A stretch of DNA of 64,000 nucleotides from positions 310,001 to 374,000 of the forward strand of contig CALGAP010000023.1 of the NCBI GenBank assembly GCA_937958995.1, given 5' to 3'. Each line of letters opens with the position of its first letter. The first letter of the stretch is position 1. The notes under the pieces are model-generated. The model searched no databases. It was not told the DNA's origin and worked only from the letters and a program-made list of their open reading frames with translations. Shown here piece after piece: positions 52,635 through 62,087 of the stretch. The position numbers were made by a program, and so were the translations under genes. Origin of the DNA: an uncultured Chitinophagaceae bacterium. Its GTDB lineage: Bacteria > Bacteroidota > Bacteroidia > Chitinophagales > Chitinophagaceae.

Positions 52635-53435
52635 TCAATTGTTTTGCGCCGGATCTTGTGCTCCCACAACAGGTTCGTGTAACTCCACAGGACGACTGGC
52701 CTTCTTTCTGCGCATACGCATATTCAGCAATTCCACACCAAATGAGAAGGCCATTGCAAAATAAATATAGCCCTTTGGTATATGCGCACCGTGCAGCGGC
52801 TCCACGCCTTCGAAGAAGAGACTAAAACCAACCATCAGCAGGAAAGCCAGCGCCAGCATTTTCAAAGAGGGATGTTTATGAATGAAGGTTGAAATGCGTT
52901 CGGCGAAAAAGAACATTACCACCATGGCAATGATCACGGCAATGATCATCACCGGTACCAGCCTGGCAAGGCCAACAGCAGTGATAATGCTATCGAAAGA
53001 AAATACCATATCGATCAGGATGATCTGTCCAATGATGGATCCAAAGGAGGCAGGTTTGGATTTTATCTTGGCAATGGCTTCATCATCGCCTTCCAGCTTG
53101 TGATGAATTTCTTTTACCGTTTTATATAAAAGAAAAAGACCACCTGCAAACATGATTATATGGCGAAGTGTAAAAGCATAGTGATTATCATCTAAATCAA
53201 AGCCAAACAACTCGGAATTGCCTTCGCGCACCAGCCAGCCGATAGCCATCAGCAACAACACCCGCACTGCAATGCCGCCAACCATCCAGATTCGGCGGGC
53301 CTTCAGTCGCTGCGCCGGTTCCAGTCTGCCCACAAGAATCGAAACAAAAATTACATTGTCTATGCCCAACACCACTTCAAGCGTAGTAAGCGTAAGCAAA
53401 CTGATCAATGCATCGAGGGTGAGTAGTTGTTCCAT
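52635..53435 (-). CDS. TerC-family integral membrane protein
   Basis: Membrane protein of 266 residues with about seven TM helices. TerC family features are visible in LEVVLGIDNVIFVSILVG near the N-terminus and IILIDMVFSFDSIITAVGLA in the middle; acidic residues in these helices are thought to handle metal ions. Members are linked to tellurite resistance or manganese export; which one applies here cannot be read from sequence. The tail (RRKKASRPVELHEPV) is cytoplasmic. It converges with rsmE and precedes pyrD in transcript order only by strand. Confidence 0.9.
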   Translation of the reverse strand: MEQLLTLDALISLLTLTTLEVVLGIDNVIFVSILVGRLEPAQRLKARRIWMVGGIAVRVLLLMAIGWLVREGNSELFGFDLDDNHYAFTLRHIIMFAGGLFLLYKTVKEIHHKLEGDDEAIAKIKSKPASFGSIIGQIILIDMVFSFDSIITAVGLARLVPVMIIAVIIAMVVMFFFAERISTFIHKHPSLKMLALAFLLMVGFSLFFEGVEPLHGAHIPKGYIYFAMAFSFGVELLNMRMRRKKASRPVELHEPVVGAQDPAQNN

Positions 53436-53462
53436 GTTTAATCAATACTAAGTTGCAGAATG

Positions 53463-54500
53463 CTAATCTGTCTTCAGCTCCCTGCAAATGTTACGCACAA
53501 TCAACGGTCCTTCATAAATAAATCCTGTCCATACCTGCACCAATGCTGCGCCTGCGTTTAGTTTTTCCAGGGCATCTTTTCCCGTAAATATGCCGCCCGA
53601 TGCAATTACCGGCAACTGACCGTTTGTTTTTTCTACTATATACCGCACCACCTCGTTTGATCTTTGCCGCAAGGGCGCGCCGCTTAATCCGCCTGCGCCG
53701 ATCGCCTCAATTGTCTTAGCAGGTGTCTTCAGGTTGTCGCGGCTGATGGTAGTGTTGGTCGCCACCAGTCCATCGAGTTTTATTTCCAGCGCCAGGTCAA
53801 TCACGTCATCAATCTGGCTTTGGGTAAGGTCGGGCGCAATCTTCAGCAGTATGGGTTTGGGCCGCATCATGCTTTCGCGGTTAATGGTTTGCAGGTGCGA
53901 CAGGATTTTGCGCAGCGAATCTTTTTCCTGCAACTCGCGCAGACCGGGTGTGTTGGGCGAACTTACATTCACTACGAAATAGTCCACGCAATCATACAAC
54001 TCGCGAAAACAGATTTCATAATCTTTCCAGGCTTCTTCGTTGGGGGTGGTTTTGTTTTTACCAATATTTCCCCCCACAATAAACTTCGAACCGCCTGCTC
54101 TCCACTCCTTCAATCTTTTTGCCACCACCCTGGCCCCATCGTTGTTGAAGCCCATGCGATTGATCAGGGCCTTGTCTTTGGGCAGTCGAAACAGTCGCGG
54201 TTTATCATTCCCAGCCTGCGGTTGTGGCGTCACAGTACCGATTTCCACATATCCAAAGCCCAAGGCTTCGAGACAAGTGAGGTATAATGCATTTTTATCG
54301 AAACCAGCTGCCAGTCCCACAGGGTTGGGGAAGCGAAGACCAAATAATTCTTTTTCTTCTATATGACGGGGAGTACAGTATTTCGTGATGGCGCGCCGCA
54401 GAAATCCCACCGAACAAGCCAGTTTCAACAAGTTCATGGAAAAATGATGAACCGATTCGGTCGGAAACAGGAATAAAATCCGGCGTAAAACTTTATACAT
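53463..54500 (-). CDS. pyrD: dihydroorotate dehydrogenase (quinone), class 2
   Basis: FMN enzyme of 345 residues oxidising dihydroorotate to orotate in pyrimidine synthesis, linked to the respiratory quinone pool. The N-terminal amphipathic helix region (FPTESVHHFSMNLLKLA) is the membrane-association domain of class 2. VGLAAGFDKNA, INRMGFNNDGA, GGNIGKNK and NVSSPNTPGLRELQ (Ser as catalytic base) follow, and GGLSGAPL plus IASGGIFTGKDALEKL are in the FMN/phosphate-binding part. The length is standard. Confidence 0.95.
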   Translation of the reverse strand: MYKVLRRILFLFPTESVHHFSMNLLKLACSVGFLRRAITKYCTPRHIEEKELFGLRFPNPVGLAAGFDKNALYLTCLEALGFGYVEIGTVTPQPQAGNDKPRLFRLPKDKALINRMGFNNDGARVVAKRLKEWRAGGSKFIVGGNIGKNKTTPNEEAWKDYEICFRELYDCVDYFVVNVSSPNTPGLRELQEKDSLRKILSHLQTINRESMMRPKPILLKIAPDLTQSQIDDVIDLALEIKLDGLVATNTTISRDNLKTPAKTIEAIGAGGLSGAPLRQRSNEVVRYIVEKTNGQLPVIASGGIFTGKDALEKLNAGAALVQVWTGFIYEGPLIVRNICRELKTD

Positions 54501-54590
54501 ATGCGGTTGCGAAGATAGATAAACATGGTTTTGTAAAGACGCAGGCTATCATTAACTTTGATCAATAAGGTTGCATAAGCAACTAATGTG

Positions 54591-54645
54591 GTGTCGGGTT
54601 TTTAGGTTCGGTCATTGATTATGAATGGCAACCTGCACCCGACAC
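54591..54645. repeat. intergenic inverted repeat, GGGTTTCGGGTT family
   Basis: GTGTCGGGT (54591-54599) pairs exactly with ACCCGACAC (54637-54645); AGGTT and AACCT pair inside. GAAACACGAAAC follows at 54653-54664. It lies between divergent pyrD and the thiolase gene. Confidence 0.65.
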
Positions 54646-54673
54646 CCAAACTTGAAACACGAAACTATTCATT

Positions 54674-55849
54674 ATGGAAGCATACATCGTAGCAGGATAC
54701 CGTACCGCAGTAGGAAAATCGAAGCGTGGCGTTTTCAGGTTTTATCGTCCCGATGACCTGGCCATTACGGTCATCAAGGGATTGATGGCTTCGGTACCGC
54801 AATTGGATCCGAAGCGCGTGGATGATGTAATTGTGGGCAACGCTGTGCCCGAGGCGGAGCAGGGACTGCAGGTGGGCCGCATCATTGCGGCGCGCGCACT
54901 GGGTTATGAAGTGCCGGGCATGACGGTGAACCGCTATTGCGCTTCGGGTCTCGAGACCATTGCGATGGCTACCGCCAAAATTCGCACCGGCCAGGCCGAC
55001 TGCATCATTGCAGGCGGTACCGAGAGCATGAGCATGGTGCCGACGGCGGGTTGGAAAACCGTTCCCTCTTATTCCATCGCTTCCGATGAACCGGATTACT
55101 ACCTCAGCATGGGTCTCACCGCCGAAGCAGTGGCGAAAGAATATAATGTGAGCCGCGAAGACCAGGACCGGTTCTCCTATCATTCGCACCAGAAAGCCAT
55201 CAACGCTATAAAGAACGGGTATTTTAAAGAGGGCATTTTACCCATTACCGTAGAACAGGTTTACCTGGATGAAAAAGGAAAGAAGCAAACAAAAACTTAC
55301 GTAGTAGATACCGATGAGGGTCCGCGACCCGATACCAGCCTGGAAGCCCTGGCCAAACTGAAACCCGTGTTTGCCGCCAATGGTACCGTAACCGCGGGCA
55401 ACTCATCACAAACTTCCGATGGCGCCGCCTTCGTGATTGTGATGAGTGAGAAAATGGTGAATGAATTGGGTCTTAAACCCATCGCGCGACTGGTGGCCTG
55501 CGTATCGGCGGGTGTGCATCCCCGCGTAATGGGTATTGGTCCGGTAGAAGCGGTACCCAAAGTATTGCAACGCGCGGGTATGAACCTGGGGCAGATTGAC
55601 CTGATCGAACTGAATGAAGCTTTTGCTTCGCAATCGCTGGCGGTGATCCGCCAACTGAATCTCAATCCCGAAATTGTTAATATCAACGGTGGCGCTATCG
55701 CATTGGGTCACCCGCTGGGATGTACAGGTTGTAAGCTGACCATACAGTTGATCAACGATATGAAGCGGTTGAAGAAGAAGTATGGTATAGTGACAGCTTG
55801 TGTTGGCGGCGGGCAGGGGATTGCAGGGATTATAGAGAACATAGATTAA
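54674..55849 (+). CDS. acetyl-CoA C-acyltransferase (thiolase)
   Basis: Thiolase of 391 residues cleaving 3-ketoacyl-CoA in beta-oxidation, or condensing acetyl-CoA. The catalytic Cys89 is in NRYCASGLE, His346 in GHPLGCTGC and the second Cys376 in TACVGGGQG, so the active site is complete. NEAFASQSLAV is the usual core motif. A degradative role fits the acyl-CoA dehydrogenase at 27508, but they are far apart. No FadB-like partner is adjacent. Confidence 0.94.
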   Translation: MEAYIVAGYRTAVGKSKRGVFRFYRPDDLAITVIKGLMASVPQLDPKRVDDVIVGNAVPEAEQGLQVGRIIAARALGYEVPGMTVNRYCASGLETIAMATAKIRTGQADCIIAGGTESMSMVPTAGWKTVPSYSIASDEPDYYLSMGLTAEAVAKEYNVSREDQDRFSYHSHQKAINAIKNGYFKEGILPITVEQVYLDEKGKKQTKTYVVDTDEGPRPDTSLEALAKLKPVFAANGTVTAGNSSQTSDGAAFVIVMSEKMVNELGLKPIARLVACVSAGVHPRVMGIGPVEAVPKVLQRAGMNLGQIDLIELNEAFASQSLAVIRQLNLNPEIVNINGGAIALGHPLGCTGCKLTIQLINDMKRLKKKYGIVTACVGGGQGIAGIIENID

Positions 55850-56029
55850 GTAATAATTTTCCCGCGCACCCACCCCCCACCGTAATTCTACTAACCTCAT
55901 TTGAAAAAATCCCAGATTTTACCCATTTTGGGCAAGTGGCAGCATTTTTGTTCGTTATAAGGTGCGAAAGGATAGTTTCCGTAGTCATCAGGCCGGCTAT
56001 ATGAAGCTATTCCGACCAAAATCAACCTT

Positions 56030-57679
56030 ATGGACAGAAGGGCTTTCCTTACACTACGCAGAAGAGCTGCTGAATCTTCCCCAATATCCTATGCCGGTAC
56101 ACGTCGCATAGACACCGGGCTTACCGTTTACACCGGTCCCTGGGGCACCAAAGAAATTGTGCACCTGCTGAAACGCACCATGTTCGGTGCCAAAAAATCA
56201 GACATAGATTATTTCAAAACGCTCTCCACCGTGCAGGCAGTAAATGCCTTGCTGAACGTGCCTGCAACGCCGCCGTCTCCGCCCGTAAAACATTATTCGG
56301 AAAATGATGGCGTGGCTGCAGGTGCTACCTGGGTAAATACTTTTTCTGCCGATGGCGATGTAAACCGCGAACGCATCAATTCTTTCAAGAGCTGGTGGGT
56401 GGGGCGCATGATCAACCAGGAGAGAAATATCCTGGAAAAGATGACGCTGTTCTGGCACAACCATTTTGCCACCGAGACCAACGTGTATGGCCGCGGCATT
56501 TTTGCCTATGAGCACAATGCCATGTTGCGCGCCAACGCGCTCGGTAATTTCAAAACACTGGTAAAACTGGTGACGCTCGACCGCGCCATGCTCATCTATC
56601 TCAACGGCGCGCTGAATGTAAAGGAAGCGCCCGACGAAAACTATGCGCGCGAATTGATGGAGTTGTTTACCCTCGGTAAAGAAAACAACCCCAATTATAC
56701 CGAGCCCGACGTGCAGGCTGCGGCGCGGGTGTTAACTGGCTGGACCATAGATGAAACCACCGATGAACGGAGTTTTGACCCCGAAAAACATGATACAGGT
56801 AATAAAACCTTCAGTAGTTTCTTCAACAATACCGTAATAGCCGGACAAAGCGGTCCCACCGGCGGCGAGACCGAACTGGATGCTTTGCTCGATATGATCT
56901 TCGCGAAAGACGTAGAGGTTTCTGAGTTTATCGTGCGCAAAATCTATCGGTGGTTCTGTTACTACATCATAGATGCCAACACAGAAAACAATGTGATCAA
57001 ACCGCTGGCGCAGCTATTCCGCAACAGCAACTGGGAAATAAAACCGGTGCTGGATGCACTGTTTAAGAGCGAGCATTTTTTTGATCCCCTCAACCAGGGC
57101 TGTCTCATCAAGCCACCGATTGATCTGTATGTAGGCGCGAGCCGCGAGTTTAATGTGAGTTTTCCGGCCGACAGCGCCCGCCAGTACGAAATGTGGGAGC
57201 ATATTTATTATGAAGCGGGCGTAATACAACAAAATATCGGCGACCCGCCGAGTGTTTCGGGATGGCCCGCTTATTACCAACTGCCGCAGTTTCATGAAAT
57301 GTGGATCAATAACGACACGCTGCCCAAGCGCAATATCTGGACCGATACCATGATTCAGCAAGGTTACACGCGCAACGGGCAGACCATCAAATTCGATCCC
57401 ATCGCTTTTGCCCAATCATTGCCCAACCCCGGCGACCCGAATGCATTGATCAACGATTCGCTGGATATACTGTATCGCGTGCCGCTGTCGGATGAGTCGA
57501 AGACGGTGATTAAAAGATCGATTCTGCTGGCGAATCAGCTGGAAGATTATTATTGGACCAATGAGTGGACTGCATTTATCACGAATCCCAATGATGCCAT
57601 GGCGCGGCAGATCATTACAACACGGCTGACGGCGCTGTATAAATATTTCATGAACCTGGCAGAATACCAATTATCCTAA
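56030..57679 (+). CDS. DUF1800 domain protein
   Basis: Protein of 549 residues. It begins MDRRAFLTLRRRAAE, a twin-arginine-like motif without a clear hydrophobic core. DUF1800 motifs follow: HLLKRTMFGAKKSD, MTLFWHNHFATETNVYGRG, NYARELMELFTLGKEN and AARVLTGWT. The family has no established activity. It lies 13 bp before a DUF1501 gene; the two almost always occur together in Bacteroidota and Planctomycetes, so they probably form one functional unit, likely exported. Confidence 0.9.
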   Translation: MDRRAFLTLRRRAAESSPISYAGTRRIDTGLTVYTGPWGTKEIVHLLKRTMFGAKKSDIDYFKTLSTVQAVNALLNVPATPPSPPVKHYSENDGVAAGATWVNTFSADGDVNRERINSFKSWWVGRMINQERNILEKMTLFWHNHFATETNVYGRGIFAYEHNAMLRANALGNFKTLVKLVTLDRAMLIYLNGALNVKEAPDENYARELMELFTLGKENNPNYTEPDVQAAARVLTGWTIDETTDERSFDPEKHDTGNKTFSSFFNNTVIAGQSGPTGGETELDALLDMIFAKDVEVSEFIVRKIYRWFCYYIIDANTENNVIKPLAQLFRNSNWEIKPVLDALFKSEHFFDPLNQGCLIKPPIDLYVGASREFNVSFPADSARQYEMWEHIYYEAGVIQQNIGDPPSVSGWPAYYQLPQFHEMWINNDTLPKRNIWTDTMIQQGYTRNGQTIKFDPIAFAQSLPNPGDPNALINDSLDILYRVPLSDESKTVIKRSILLANQLEDYYWTNEWTAFITNPNDAMARQIITTRLTALYKYFMNLAEYQLS

Positions 57680-57692
57680 CGAAAAGTGACTT

Positions 57693-59282
57693 ATGAAACG
57701 CAGACAATTTTTCAAACATACACTACCCGCCGCCGTTACATTGCCGGCGATGATCAACGGCTTTTCCGTAAAAGCACATACCGCTGCTTCGCCGCTGGTG
57801 CGCGCGCTGATGAGCGCCACCACCGAAACCGATAAGGTGCTGGTGCTGGTAAGGCTCGATGGCGGTAATGATGGTTTGAATATGGTGATACCGGTTGAAT
57901 ATTATTCGGGCTATTACAATGCGCGAAAAAATATCGCCATACCACAAAACAAGATCCTGGCGCTGAACGGCGTTTCCAAAACGGGTTTGCATCCCAGTCT
58001 TACCGGTCTGCAGACCTTATACAACGAAGGCAAGCTGGCCATTGTGCACTCTGTTGGCTATCCTTCGCCCAACTTCTCGCATTTCCGCGCCACCGATATA
58101 TGGATGACGGCTTCCGATTCGGAGCAGATCATTCCCACCGGCTGGATCGGCCGCTATCTCGAGACTGAGTTCCCCGGCTATCCCGAAGGTTATCCCACTA
58201 CGCAAATGCCCGACCCGCTGGCTATCCAGATCGGCGCTATACCTACGCCGGCCTTCCAGGGAGCGGGTTATAATATGGGTATTAACATTACCAACCCTAC
58301 CAGCTTTTACGATTTTCTCAATGGCGTGGAAGACCCCGTGCCCGATACGCCCTGGGGAAAAGAACTGAAATACATACGCACCGTTGCCCGTCAGACCGAG
58401 CTTTATTCCACCGCCATTAAGGCTGCTGCGGAAAAAGTGACGCAGCAGGGTTCATACCCCGCGAATAATGATCTGGCGCAACAGCTTCGCATCGTGGCGC
58501 GGCTGGTGAAAGGCGGTTTGAAAACGCGCGTGTATATGGTGAGCACTTATGGCTTTGACACACACTCAGCGCAGGTGAACTCGCTCGATACTACCACCGG
58601 TACGCACGCACAATTGCTGCGTAAATTATCAGACGCCATCAAATCATTTATGGACGATCTGAAAAACCTGGGCGTAGACGACCGCGTGATCGGGTTTACT
58701 TTTTCTGAATTCGGCCGACGCATCAAATCCAATTCCAGCATGGGAACGGATCATGGTGCGGCGGCGCCGGTATTTGTTTTCGGAAAAAATGTGCGTCCAG
58801 GTATTGTCGGCGCCAATCCAACCATACCCAACAATTCGTCGGTAAACGACAATATCCCGTTCCAGTATGATTTCCGGAGTATATATGCCTCGATTCTGAA
58901 GCAATGGTTTTGCGTGGATGCGGCTAACCTGGAGAAAATTTTACTCAAAAATTTCCAGGAGATTCATTTGGCCAGCAACAGCGCCTGCGCCAGTACGGGT
59001 ATTGAAGATGTGCTGGACACAAACGGGAAAGATCTCATTATAAATTATCCCAATCCTTTTGTTGAAAGAACGCGCATCACCTTTCGCACAAAGGGCGGGC
59101 ACACGCTGGTGCATGTAATAGACGCGTTGGGAAGGGTAGTGAAAACACTTACTGATAAGGTGTATCCGCCCGGAACATACAATGTGGACTTCGACAGTGG
59201 TGGATTGCCTACAGGTTTATACTATGCCCGACTGCAAAATGGTTCTATTCAGCAGGTAAGACCAATGTTGAAGACCCGTTAA
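57693..59282 (+). CDS. DUF1501 protein with a T9SS C-terminal sorting domain
   Basis: Protein of 529 residues. MKRRQFFKHTLPAAVTLPAM is a good Tat signal (RRQFFK plus a hydrophobic stretch). The body has the sulfatase-like DUF1501 motifs LVRLDGGNDGLNMVIP, VGYPSPNFSHFRATDIW and FSEFGRRIKSNSSMGTDHGA. From about 446 the C-terminus reads INYPNPFVERTRITF and LPTGLYYARLQNG, a type A sorting domain for type IX secretion. It is therefore predicted to cross the inner membrane folded and then be surface-anchored or secreted. The activity is unknown. It follows DUF1800 by 13 bp. Confidence 0.92.
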   Translation: MKRRQFFKHTLPAAVTLPAMINGFSVKAHTAASPLVRALMSATTETDKVLVLVRLDGGNDGLNMVIPVEYYSGYYNARKNIAIPQNKILALNGVSKTGLHPSLTGLQTLYNEGKLAIVHSVGYPSPNFSHFRATDIWMTASDSEQIIPTGWIGRYLETEFPGYPEGYPTTQMPDPLAIQIGAIPTPAFQGAGYNMGINITNPTSFYDFLNGVEDPVPDTPWGKELKYIRTVARQTELYSTAIKAAAEKVTQQGSYPANNDLAQQLRIVARLVKGGLKTRVYMVSTYGFDTHSAQVNSLDTTTGTHAQLLRKLSDAIKSFMDDLKNLGVDDRVIGFTFSEFGRRIKSNSSMGTDHGAAAPVFVFGKNVRPGIVGANPTIPNNSSVNDNIPFQYDFRSIYASILKQWFCVDAANLEKILLKNFQEIHLASNSACASTGIEDVLDTNGKDLIINYPNPFVERTRITFRTKGGHTLVHVIDALGRVVKTLTDKVYPPGTYNVDFDSGGLPTGLYYARLQNGSIQQVRPMLKTR

Positions 59283-59319
59283 GCATGTAATTTTATTTTA
59301 ATTAAAACCCAAATCAACA

Positions 59320-59362
59320 AATCCGAAACTGGATTGACAAAATTTCCGGTTTCGGATTTTTT
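59320..59362 (+). terminator. rho-independent terminator after the DUF1501 gene
   Basis: A 14-bp stem (59320-59333 and 59345-59358, one G-T position) encloses an 11-nt loop and is followed by six T. Confidence 0.85.
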
Positions 59363-59419
59363 GATTCCGGATTTTTATTTATTTCATATGGTAAATAGTT
59401 TTAAATTGCCGCTCAATAT

Positions 59420-60064
59420 ATGCTGAAAGTTTTCATAACAGACGACCATGAATTGTACCTTGAGGGCTTGGTCTTGCTGTTGAACAAACAACCAGGTTTC
59501 CAGGTGGTCGGTTCTGCATTAACGGGCAAAGAGCTGTTACAAAAACTTCCGGAAGTTGAAGTGGACATTTTACTGCTCGACGTACACCTGCCAGATACAG
59601 GCGAAGAAGAATTGTTGAAACAGATTCGCAGCCTGCACCCCGACCTGAAGATTCTTTATCTCACCATCATGCGCGGCACGCGCTACATTCACAAATTGAT
59701 CCGCCACGATATCAACGGGTACATCCTGAAAAATACCAGTATCGAAGAGCTGGTAAAGGCGTTGAATACCGTGGCCGAAGGAAAAAAATATTTCAGTAAA
59801 GAGATCAATATCATCGATACCGACCAGGACTTCCGCAACACGGTAACGATTGAAGACAAAAAGGTGGATGAAATTTTATCGAAGCGTGAAATAGAAGTGC
59901 TCACGCTTATCTGCAAGGAGTATAGTAATAGTGAAATTGCGGAAAAACTCTTTCTCAGCGTAAGCACTGTCGAAACACATCGCAAGAATCTCATAGCTAA
60001 ATTAGGGGTGAACAATACTGTTGGCCTGGTGAAATTTGCCCTGCGCAACAACCTGATTGAATAA
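59420..60064 (+). CDS. NarL/LuxR-family response regulator
   Basis: Regulator of 214 residues. The receiver domain (about 1-120) has D8/D9, phosphoacceptor D54 in LLLDVHLPD and a Lys in YILKNT. A LuxR-type HTH (about 150-210) contains LSKREIEVLTLICKEYSNSE and VSTVETHRKNLIAKLG. It lies 41 bp before the TPR kinase gene, its evident partner. The LuxR group usually pairs with HisKA_3 kinases, whereas this partner has a HisKA-type box. The targets are unknown; the preceding DUF1800/DUF1501 genes are separated by a terminator. Confidence 0.94.
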   Translation: MLKVFITDDHELYLEGLVLLLNKQPGFQVVGSALTGKELLQKLPEVEVDILLLDVHLPDTGEEELLKQIRSLHPDLKILYLTIMRGTRYIHKLIRHDINGYILKNTSIEELVKALNTVAEGKKYFSKEINIIDTDQDFRNTVTIEDKKVDEILSKREIEVLTLICKEYSNSEIAEKLFLSVSTVETHRKNLIAKLGVNNTVGLVKFALRNNLIE

Positions 60065-60105
60065 TTGGCGATTTACGTTATATTGCTAATACAAGCCCTT
60101 TCCCA

Positions 60106-61938
60106 GTGAAATACAAATTGTTTACACTGGCCTTGATATGTAGCTGCCTTGCCTTCTCGCAGCCTGATACTACTTACCTCAAACAGTTGTACGACAGGTG
60201 CCTTGACTTCAGCGAGGAAAAGATCGATTCCATTAAGTATTATGCCAACTATATCGAGAAGGAATCGGAACGCCTGAAATTTAATAAGGGGCCTGTACTG
60301 TCAACCCGCCTGCGCGGACTGTACGAAGATCTCAACAACAATTACAGCAAAGCCATCGAATACTACCTGCAATCGCTGGAAGAAGCGCGCAAACTGCAGG
60401 CAGTAGAATATGAAATGAGCGCGCTCAGCGACCTGGCCATTGTATATTCAGCGATTAAGGAACCGGTAAAGGCCAAGGAATTTTACATTCAATGCGCCGA
60501 GATGGTGAGGGAGCGGGGTGAAGTGTCTTCACTCATCAATACTTACAACAACCTCGCCGTCATTTACACGCAATTAAAACAATACGACAGTGCGCGCATT
60601 TTACTCAACGAAGCTATCCGCATTGCCAAACCATATTCAGAAACCCTCGATCTCACCAGTCTGTATAATAACCTCGGCAACGTAAACTTTCGTGAAAAAA
60701 AGTTCGATGAAGCGTTGCGACATTTTCGCCGCAATTATTTTCACTTCACTTCTCAAGACAATAGCGCAGGTTTATGGGTGGCTGTGTTGAACATAGCCGA
60801 TGTATATATTGAGAAAAAGGTGTTCGACTCAGCTGCCTTCTACGCCAGCAAAGCCATGCACCTGGCCAGGCAACTGGGTTCAAAAAGTAAGGAAGCCGAT
60901 TCGTATTCTATTCTTGCGAAGTTGTATGAATACAAAGGCGATTACAGCACCGCATACAAATATCTTAAGAACTGGTATTCGCTTGACACCGCCATCATCA
61001 ACACCGAAACTTACCGCACCATTGCCGAACTGCAGGAGCGCTTCAATGCGCGTGAACGCGAAGCAGAGAACGATCTGTTGCTCGCGCGGATAGAAAAAGA
61101 ACAGATTCGCACGCGTTGGTTTATATCGCTGGCCATAGCCTTTGCCATAATCGGTATCCTGATTGCGCTCGGCCTCATCAATAAGAGAAGGGCCAATAAG
61201 AGACTCCAGGCCACGAACGAACTGATCATTCAGCAAAATGAAAAGCTATCAGAGCTGAACCACGAAAAAAATTCGCTGATCAGCATTGTGTCGCACGACC
61301 TGAACACACCCTTTGCTACCATACAGGTTTGGAGCAGAATTTTGGGAAATGATACCAGCAATCTTACCGATGAGCAACGCAAGGCCTTAAACAAGATCAT
61401 CCAGGCTAGTTCATATGGCGAGGAAATGATCAGCCGCATCCTGGATATTGAGAAATCGGATATCGGCGATCATAAGGTGCAGCTCGAACATTTTGACCTC
61501 AGCATTTTTGCCGAGCAGGTGATTGATGAATTCAGGCATGTGGCTGCCGAGAAGAACATCACGATTCACAGCGATTTGCCCGGCAGGCAGCTCTTTATCC
61601 TCAGCGACCGGCAGCTGGTAAACCGTATTTGTGCCAACCTGCTTTCGAACGCCATTAAATACACCCCGCGTGGCAAAAACGTTTATGTGAGCATGAGTGA
61701 CCTGCAGGATGCCGTCAGCATCAAGGTGCGCGATGAGGGGGTAGGTATTGAGAAGGATGAGCTGCCTTACCTGTTTTCGAAATATGCCAAGATATCTTCA
61801 CAACCCACAGAGGGTGAACCCTCCACCGGCCTTGGCCTCTCTATCGTTAAACGCATTGTAGAGGAAATAAACGGCAAAATCTACTGCGAAAGCGAGCCCG
61901 GGGAAGGTACCACCTTTACCGTTATACTCAAAAAATAA
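60106..61938 (+). CDS. TPR-containing sensor histidine kinase
   Basis: Protein of 610 residues starting at GTG. The signal peptide is about 1-18 (LALICSCLAFSQ). A periplasmic helical region of TPR repeats (about 40-320) contains LYNNLGNVNFREKKFDEALR. A TM helix (about 336-357) and coiled coil (about 360-392) follow. HisKA has H397 in SIVSHDLNTPFA. The HATPase has NLLSNAIKYTP, DEGVGIEKDE and GLGLSIVKRIVEE. All catalytic boxes are present. TPR sensors of this type are typical of Bacteroidota and may bind a protein or peptide in the periplasm. It forms a pair with the LuxR regulator. Confidence 0.94.
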   Translation: MKYKLFTLALICSCLAFSQPDTTYLKQLYDRCLDFSEEKIDSIKYYANYIEKESERLKFNKGPVLSTRLRGLYEDLNNNYSKAIEYYLQSLEEARKLQAVEYEMSALSDLAIVYSAIKEPVKAKEFYIQCAEMVRERGEVSSLINTYNNLAVIYTQLKQYDSARILLNEAIRIAKPYSETLDLTSLYNNLGNVNFREKKFDEALRHFRRNYFHFTSQDNSAGLWVAVLNIADVYIEKKVFDSAAFYASKAMHLARQLGSKSKEADSYSILAKLYEYKGDYSTAYKYLKNWYSLDTAIINTETYRTIAELQERFNAREREAENDLLLARIEKEQIRTRWFISLAIAFAIIGILIALGLINKRRANKRLQATNELIIQQNEKLSELNHEKNSLISIVSHDLNTPFATIQVWSRILGNDTSNLTDEQRKALNKIIQASSYGEEMISRILDIEKSDIGDHKVQLEHFDLSIFAEQVIDEFRHVAAEKNITIHSDLPGRQLFILSDRQLVNRICANLLSNAIKYTPRGKNVYVSMSDLQDAVSIKVRDEGVGIEKDELPYLFSKYAKISSQPTEGEPSTGLGLSIVKRIVEEINGKIYCESEPGEGTTFTVILKK

Positions 61939-62034
61939 GGCCCCTGCAGGCCCCTCCAACGCCTTTATATAATAATCCGCGCACTAATACGTTATAATCT
62001 GGGTCTTACTAACCCATCTTCATAGGACTGAGCC

Positions 62035-62087
62035 CTGCACAAAAATGCGGGGCATTTTTGTGCAGACCGAAGACTCAATCTTCGGTC
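62035..62087. terminator. double hairpin between convergent genes
   Basis: Stem CTGCACAAAAATGC / GCATTTTTGTGCAG (62035-62048, 62052-62065, 3-nt loop) is followed by a second stem (62065-62073, 62079-62087). The second covers the stop codon of the DUF983 gene. The first is a likely bidirectional terminator: its T-run is within the stem on either strand. Confidence 0.6.
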
